This document shows positions 38,601-47,600 of a DNA stretch of 64,000 nucleotides, piece by piece (position 1 is the stretch's first letter; each line of letters opens with the position of its first letter). The notes under the pieces were generated by a model, which saw only the letters and a list, made by a program, of their open reading frames with translations, ran no database searches and was not told where the DNA came from. Position numbers and translations under genes: made by a program. The DNA comes from Siphonodentalium dalli. Lineage: Eukaryota; Mollusca; Scaphopoda; Gadilida; Siphonodentaliidae. The stretch lies in the NCBI GenBank assembly GCA_032622095.1, contig CP136069.1, positions 71,821,319 to 71,885,318 of the forward strand. Direction: 5' to 3'.

Positions 38601-41600
38601 ACGACCAGAGCGCCACTCATATCCCTCAATAACACACACCCACTATACATACATTTATTAACCCTTTACCCAACAGAACGGCCCTGTGCCAATGCATTCT
38701 CTTATATATGCGAGTCGACCATAGGTCGCCTCGCATATATAAGAGAATGCATTGGCTTAACAATTATAAAATTGTTAAAGAATGTAAGAAAAAATGGTAA
38801 AAAAAGATTTTTTTTAGGCCAATGCATTCTCTTATATATGCGAGACGACCTATGGTCGACTCGCATATATAAGAGAATGCATTGGCACAGGGCATAACTG
38901 TAACCATCACAATGTGGTCAATGAGCCGGTTCCAATTAAATATCCATATTTGTATGGTTTTATTGAGACAGACCCAAGATAATTTAGGCTGTTGCATCTT
39001 TATTTGGCCGTTTTTGGCCGGTTTGTTGGGTAAAGGGTTAAGTATGTAATGGGTGTATTTTCAGAAGATTTTAATCAAAATCAAACTCAAACAGAGGGTT
39101 AACTTCACCATTTCTGTGAATCAATGTGTAATCTGGTTTAAAACGAACATAGCGTTTTGAAGTTCGTATAATTTGAACAATGGCTATCAAAACATATCTA
39201 CGGTGAAGTATTTCAACCGGATTTTTTTTTCAAATGAAAACTTATTATACGATTTGATCGAGATATACCAAACTTTAACGATTATTTCTGCATGTTGATT
39301 TCGTGTTTCGATCTGGGAATGGTGTAAATCCTACCATATATGTGGGGAATATTTGACTCAACTCAAGTTGGTGGACGTCAATGTTCTGGTTAAACGATTT
39401 CTCTACTAAATACATGTAGATTCTTCCATTCGTAAAATTTCAGTCGTAAAAGTATACATTGGAATATCTGGATGGATGTACAGGATAGATAAGCAGATGA
39501 CATATAATACAAGTGCAGACGGATTTATATTCACTGGTTGGAAATGTTAAGTTTAACAAATCGTTGAACTTATTATCAGAACATTGAATAGTTAGTATAG
39601 AAAGGAGAAAACACAACTATATATAGCTCATTGCTTCAGGCGAACTGAACATCACCGGTTGACCCTCTAAAACTGATAAACGCAAAACTGTGATATATTC
39701 GTTTCCATATTAATTGCAAATATTGCAAACAAATAGGGCATAGTAATTTATAATTCGCCAAAAAAAATCCAAAATTGCACAGAGAGGAGTATGTAACGAC
39801 CACTGAGTGTCCGCGGATCGGTTGTGCATGCGGTGTGAGGCGGATGATCATACATGTTTGGCATGTATCCACCAGTGCAAATATTTGAGTATATGCTATC
39901 TCATGTTCCACATGCGTGCGAATTAAGTAGTCGGTCAATCATTCCGCCATGAAGATTAGTCATTATGTGGCCATTGACCTTCAAATAGAGTCGACAAGCC
40001 ATGAAAAAGTGTGTATGACATTTACAGAATTATGTCCCCAGAGGGTATATTTAGTGACGCTATCCCGCACAGTGGGCTGGCGTCACCAAATTCACCCTCT
40101 GAGAACCTCATTCTGCTGAGGCCTCAACTGCTATATATGAGAGACATATATATGATCAGATTGAAGTTCCTCAGTTGAAGTTGATGATGTTCACAACATG
40201 GTAAATATTATGAAAATGAGTGTGTGACTCCAGTAATTTATTCATTTTCATTATAATTACCACGTTGCTTGCATCGTTCATAGAACACATGGCTCATGGC
40301 CCATGGCTCAAATTAATTCATGTGTTGCATATATTCTGTTGAGTATAACAAGAGATGGTCCCATAAATGGCCGGATTTAATGTACAGTCCCCCTTTAATG
40401 TAAACAATTTGATAATTTGTATTTTTTCTTCGTTTTAAGTTCCCGTTTGATTTGACAATTCATGTATAGTTCAGAATAGATATTATATCCTCTATGAAAC
40501 AACCAGATACTGATTTCATGCAGAAACTTTGCGCAGAAGTCAATCCTGGTGATCATGCACTCATTTATCACAATCCGTGGACACTCAGGGCTGCATGTTA
40601 TTATATGTTAACACTGAGGCCTATGGGAAATAATTACTTCACTGTAACCTAAACCAGATTCTAGGACAACCGATGTATCACAAGCTGGTTTGAGTAGAAT
40701 AAAAACCTGGACTATAATTGTTCGCATAACCATTATCCAGACTTATACATCGAGAATTCAGAACAAATGACCGAACATTAGACACTGACAGATAACCGAT
40801 GGCATTCGTCAAGAATGAATAGCAATGAATGCAAATTGAGATTCCTCTGTGAGGTGTCGATATCCTGTGTTTCTGTAAGTGTTCAGCTTGAATGGTTACA
40901 TCTTAGCCCAATCTGTGTTATCTAATAACCATATTCAGAAATCGAATCTCATGGTCGATAAGGCAGCGTGCTAGATCATGCCATGATTCACTACTGTGGT
41001 TAACACCCGTAGAGTTCATATTCCACCAGTGCAAAACATGGGAACTTTGTGATGCACTGACCCCTTTTGACGGGGCCGAACTTCGTAACATGGCAAGCAA
41101 GGCAGGGAATATACTTCTTTGTTTATATTTTTTCTCGATAATATACTTCAAAGTATGGGGTGGTCCCAGCACGAAATTGCATGCTTTTAGTGACTTTAGT
41201 TAGCCGATATCGCAAAAAAAATTGAATTAATTATTAATTAATAATTAAAGTAATCTTGAGATAACAAGTTTAAATGAAAGTATAAATGACACTGTAGCTC
41301 AACTTTGGTGGGAGATAATGTTATGTGTTACAGTCAATAGAGCGATTATGAATGCGGAAAGTTTAAATATCTAAGTAATATTAATATTAGATGTAAATAT
41401 GAAAAATATATATAAAGTATAATTTCAACTAAATTCAGAAAAACTATTGACGGCTCGGGTCGGCTCCCATCTAGATGTCACCCAAAAGATCCATAAGAAA
41501 TTTGCTGGCAATCGGACGAGTGATGTGATCTGTAGGGTGTGCCAAAGGTTTTAGTCATGCAAAGAGCAAAATCCAAGATGGCTGCCGCCGGCCATGTTTT

Positions 41601-44600
41601 TAATCGAAATGTTTTCAAATTCGATAGCTCCCATCGGGAGGTGGTCCTAAACATGACTGTAAATTTTCAAAACAATTAAATGAGAGCTGCAGGATGATGG
41701 TCGGGTGTGGGAGGTGGTCTGTGTGTGTGTGCGGAAGGATTTAGTTATACAAAGAGTATAATTCAGAGTATAATGTTTTTCAATGAAATTCAGAAAAATG
41801 GTTCCCATTTAGAGGTTGTCCCAGTGATCCATATGACGTTTGGTGATGATCGGATGATGAATGTAGTCTGTAGGGTGAGCAAAACGTTTAGTCATGCAAA
41901 GAGTGAAATCCAAGATGGCTGCCGTCGGATGTGAGATGCGTGCTGCAGGGTGTGCCGATGGATTCAAATCTAAAATCCAAGATGGCTGCTGGCGGCCATG
42001 TTTTTAACGAATTCGGTCAAAATAGGAGGCTCCCATTTAGAGCTCACCCAAAGATCCGTATGAAGTTTGGTGACGATCTGATGAGAGATGTGACCTATAG
42101 GGTGTACTAACGGAAATTGTTTACGGACGTCCTCCCGACGCATGCACGGACGCACCGACCGACGCCAACCCATGGCATTAGCTCAAACTTGACCTCAAGT
42201 TCAGCTAAAAATAAACGGAACTACAAAATAAAATAATGAAAAGATTTGTGTTTAACCCTTTACCCAACAAACCGGCCAAAACCGGCCAAATAAAGCTTCA
42301 ACAGCCTAAAATATCTTCGGTCTGTCTCAATAGAACCATACAAATATGGATATCATTGGAACCGGCTCCTTGACCACATTGTGATGGTTACAGTTATGCC
42401 CTGTGCCAATGCATTCTCTTATATATGCGAGTCGACCATAGGTCGCCTCGCATATATAAGAGAATGCATTGGCCTCAAAAAAATCTTTACCATTTTTTCT
42501 TACATTCTTTAACAATTTTATAATTTTTAATGTGTTAAGCCAATGCATTCTCTTATATATGCGAGGCGACCTATGGTCGACTCGCATATATAAGAGAATG
42601 CATTGGCACAGGGCCCTTCTGTTGGGTAAAGGGTTAATCAAGAATACGGTTAGTTTACTTTTTAACTTATCTTGTACATTCTGTTATTTGCAACTGCCTT
42701 CTTTGGTGTATTGCAATAAACTATCTTATCAATAAGTATTTATTGAAGACATGGTTAGCATGCAGGGATAGCAGTCGTCTGAAATTTGGTGATTGGAAAC
42801 GGTGTCTTGGTTTTGATTGATGGAGCATGCGCATAATGGAGCGATTAGTCGAACTTAGAACCCCCCTCTCCATTTGAACCACATCCAAATGTCCCAGTCC
42901 GCGAAGTTCCATTTGCACACCACCCCTTGTGCTGGAATTATCCAACTGGTACACCAGGTGTTTCCAGCTGTTGGAAATGTCCAGTCCGCGGTTCCATGCT
43001 GATTCCAGTCCAAACTTTTGGCCGATAATGTGAAAATATGCGACTGTTGGTCTAAAGACAACAAATTACCCACTATATATTAATTGAAATATCTAGCAAC
43101 CAGACAAAATCAACCTATACACCAAACTGTATACTTCAGTTCTGAAATTACCAGCCAAAGTGTCAGACATGAAATTTCCAACTGTTGAATGTGCTGTCCA
43201 GAGTTGTGGGTGAGTTACACACACACACACACCCGCGACCACGTCCCTCCTCAGCTGATGTCAGAGTGGGGATACATGGACGTGGTTAGACGGGGTGGTG
43301 GAGGTCCACATTAGAATTTCCAACTGCAACTCTTCACAATATCGAGAAATTCAATTTGCACATTCGAAATTTGGTCTGGGAACAACAATTTCCATACTAT
43401 AGTACAAATATAAAATCACTATCGCGGAACAATTTCAACTTATATTTGGTAAGAAATTTCAAACTAATGGCGTGTCAGCTATTTACAAATATTAAACATT
43501 TTGACAACAGTTGGAGGTTAGACCCCCCCCCCCTCCCCAAATCGTCAACTCATGCTGTCAGCTGTTATTAGAATGGATAGTCAGCATTGGATTCGTTCAC
43601 ATGACTCGTGATGTGATAATCCCCACATATTCATGCAGCGAGCAATATAATTTCCGGGTAGCATTCCGATTGTTCGGGGGGAAGGTTCAGTCAGCACATA
43701 ACATTACAATTTATTGTATCGTTATAAGCTATTTGTTGCCAAAGAAATAGTTGTGTTGTTATGTGTCCCAAATTCCTCGTTCGGTTACATCCACGTGCAC
43801 TGTAAAGTGTATTACATTGCCCACTGAGTTGTTTGATCTAACGTCGTATAAAGAAACACACCACTGTATCTCTTTCCTTGCTTTGACTTTGTTGGCTTTT
43901 TAACCGTTTGTCTTACGTTAATTGATGAGGATGTGTATACCATTATTATGTGGTTATATGTGTGTATACATGTGTGTAACCGGAAACTATCCTTCATAAA
44001 TAGCAACAAAAGAGAAGATATTTCCTCGTATAATATAATGGGTGAAGATGGGTGTACTCAAGGCTGATCAAGTCTCTTGTTGTATAATTATTCATCTCTC
44101 ACAAATGAGGGTGGTGGAACTACAGTAATGCCCTAAATAATCGACTCCTTAACCACAGCAGAATTATTGGTAACTTTTCAAGATTTAGTCGGAAATATGG
44201 CTTGTTGCCATTCACCGGAAAGCTCTCAGCCGACGAATGGCAACAAGCCATATTTCGACTAAATCCTGAAAAGTTACCCATAATTCTGCTGTGGTTAAGG
44301 AGTCGATTATTTAGGGCATTACTGTATTCCCCCTGAATCCTGAATACCAGTCAACTGATATAGGGGTGATACTGCGTACAAATTAACAGAGGGGTGAATC
44401 CTGCGTATACCAGTTAAGAAAATATAGAATACATCTACATATACTTAGTAATTTGAAACTAATATCATAGTTCTCACATATTTGCTGAAGTAGTACCATA
44501 ACTTCAACATATACAAGTATATTGTATCAAGGGTATTATGGACCGAATTACATCAAAATATGTCACTTCGGCTGAAAAATAATCAAAATTACTGCAACGA

Positions 44601-47600
44601 TGTGCTATTAAAGTTGCATACCAGTCTTTTTGTTGAATCCCGAATACCGGTTAAATTGGGCATATGAATCTTGAGTACCAGTTAACAGAGCGATATGAAT
44701 CCCGCTATACCTGAAAATGGCTCGAATCTCGCGTACCAAAAAGAGGGGGTTGAAATTAACTTGACACCCTCACAAATGAATAGCTATACCAATAACAGTC
44801 CTATCTTAAGTCGAATATTCAACCACAGATAAAAAAAAAAAAAACATGAGTTAAAATAATTGCAATTGCCATGTTTAACCCTTTATTGGCGGGAGATGCG
44901 CTGATGCTGCATTAAAGATCCTGTGCCAAAGCATTATATTATATATGCGAGTCTCCCATAGAGATCCTCACGTATATAAGATGATGTACTGGTTTACACG
45001 GTCAAGGTAAATATTGTCAGGCTAATGTATTCTCTTATATGTGCGAGGCTCCCTATGGGAGACTCGCATATATCAGAAAATGAATTGGCACTGGTTTTCG
45101 AAAATTTCAGGAAGCTCCATGCAGTATACTAGCAGGTCTAACGTGTTACTGTGCTATGTATATTAGAACAAGAGATGGACTGTCGTCCGGTGCATACCCC
45201 CTTGTGGCATACCGCCTAGTGTGTGCATATCTATAACTTATGACTTCTATACTCAGCATTTTCATATAAACAAAGTTGAATGACTATAGAACAAAAAACC
45301 AAAAACAAAACAGTTGAATGTGCCATTAAATGTCCTCATAGTGGTGGACATCCATAAAAAATTTCATTGAGATCCGAGCATTGCTGTTCAAGTTATGACC
45401 TGAACAGACATCGGATGGACCAAACAGCCAACATTTCAAGATAAACAAAGATGAATAACTCTAGAATGGAAAAGCCAAACAAAACAATGGAACCCTTTAT
45501 TTAATGTCCCAATAGTAGTGAACATTCATGCCCAATTTCATTGAAATCCCAGCACAACTGTTGATGTTACGACATGAACAGACACCAGACGGACCAAAAA
45601 TCCGACATTTCCAGATAAACAAAGATGAATAACTCTAGAATGGAAAATCCGAACAAAACGATGGAACCCTCTATTTATTGTCCTCATAGTAGTGAACATT
45701 CATGCCCAATTTCATTAAGATCCCAGCACAACTGTTGAAGTTACGACATGAACAGACACCAGACGGACCATTCAGATAAACAAAGATGAATAACTAGAAT
45801 GGAAAAATCCGAACAAAACGATGGAACCCTCTATTTAATGTCCTCAGAGCAGTGAACATCCATACCTAATTTCATTGAGATCAGAGCACTACTGTTCAAG
45901 TTATGACTTGAACAGACATCGGACGGACGTACGGATGGACGTACGGACGTATGGACAGAGGGGCACACGCACGGGCGGATGCACGGACGGATGCACGGAC
46001 GGACGGACCGGTGCAAAACAGTATACCCCCCTTTTTTAAATGGGGTATAATAAGCGTACACCAGCTTGGCGATTTTACGGCGCCAAAACCTAAGGTTTAT
46101 AAATAGATGTCGACACATATATGTGTATATATACGGGAGAACGAGTAAACAATAATAGAAACTGTTTATGCGGATAAACTGCGACCTCCAATATGATTAA
46201 TAAGCATGATTTACACTCAAAATAAGCTCCCATTGTCACATTCGCGGCATAGCGTTTGTCGCTCAGTCGGTTATTAGAAGATTGGCTTAATTCGCTTTGC
46301 TACAACTTTTGTAGCCTACATGCTGGTCACAAGACTTCTAAACGTTTTGACCGTGAGTGTGTATGCGAAATCGTTGAAAGGGTCACTTGATTCAGATAAC
46401 TTATGTTGGCAATTTCAACACCGGTTACATATGTTATACGTGCGTATGGCTAAAACTGGCTAACGACCGTTGAACATGACGTCATAGTGTTCATTATATT
46501 TTCGTGTTCACAAAGTCACACGGGTGACCCAACCGATTGGAGGCCCTATGTGTTACATATAGGCATCTCGATGTTTCACATTTACATCCCAGTCTTTTAC
46601 ACTGGCATCTCGATGTTTTACATTAACATCCCAGTGCTTTACACTGGCATCTCGGTGTTTAACATTGCCCTCTCGATGTTTTACACTGCATCTCGGTGTT
46701 TAGCATTGGCCTCTCTGTGTATTACAATGGCACCTCGGTGTTTTACATTGCCCTCTCGGTGTTTTACACTGGCATCTCGGTGTTTAACATTGGCCTCTCG
46801 ATGTTTTACACTGGCATCTCGGTGTTTAACATTGGCCTCTCGGTGCTTTACACTGGCATCTCGGTGTTTAACATTGGCCTCTCGGTGTTTTACATTGGCA
46901 TCTCGGTGTTTAACATGGGCCTCTCGGTATTTTACACTGGCATCTCGGTGTTTAACATTGGCCTGTCGCTGTTTTACATTGGCATCCCGGTGTTTAACAT
47001 TGGCCTCTCGGTGTTTTGCACTGGGCTCTCGGTGTTTTATACTGACATCTCGGTGTTTTACATTGGCATCTCGGTGTTTAACATTGGCCTCTCGGTGTTT
47101 TATACTGACATCTCGGTGTTTAACATTGGCCTCTCGGTGTTTTATACTGACATCTCGGTGTTTTATACTGACATCTCGGTGTTTTACACTGGCGTCTCTG
47201 TGTTTTACATTGGCCTATATATGTTTATATTGGCCTCTCATTGTTTTCCATTGGCATATACAGTGTTTTGCATTGACCTCCCAGTGTTTTGCACTGGCAT
47301 CTTGGCGTTTTACATTCTTGGCCTCTCTGTGTTTCGCACTGACCTCTCAGTGTTTTCCATTGACCTCCCACTGTTTTTTGCACTGGTATCTCGGTGTTTT
47401 ACATTGGCCTTTCTGCATTTTCCATTGACCTCTCAGTGTTTTTACATTGGCCTCTATGTGTTTACAATGACCTCTCGATGTTTTACATTGACCTCCCACT
47501 GTTTTGAAATGGCATCTCGGTGTTTTACGTTTGCCTCTACCGGTACTCGATTTTTTACATTGGCGTCTGTGTTCTACATTGACCTATATATGTGTGTGTG

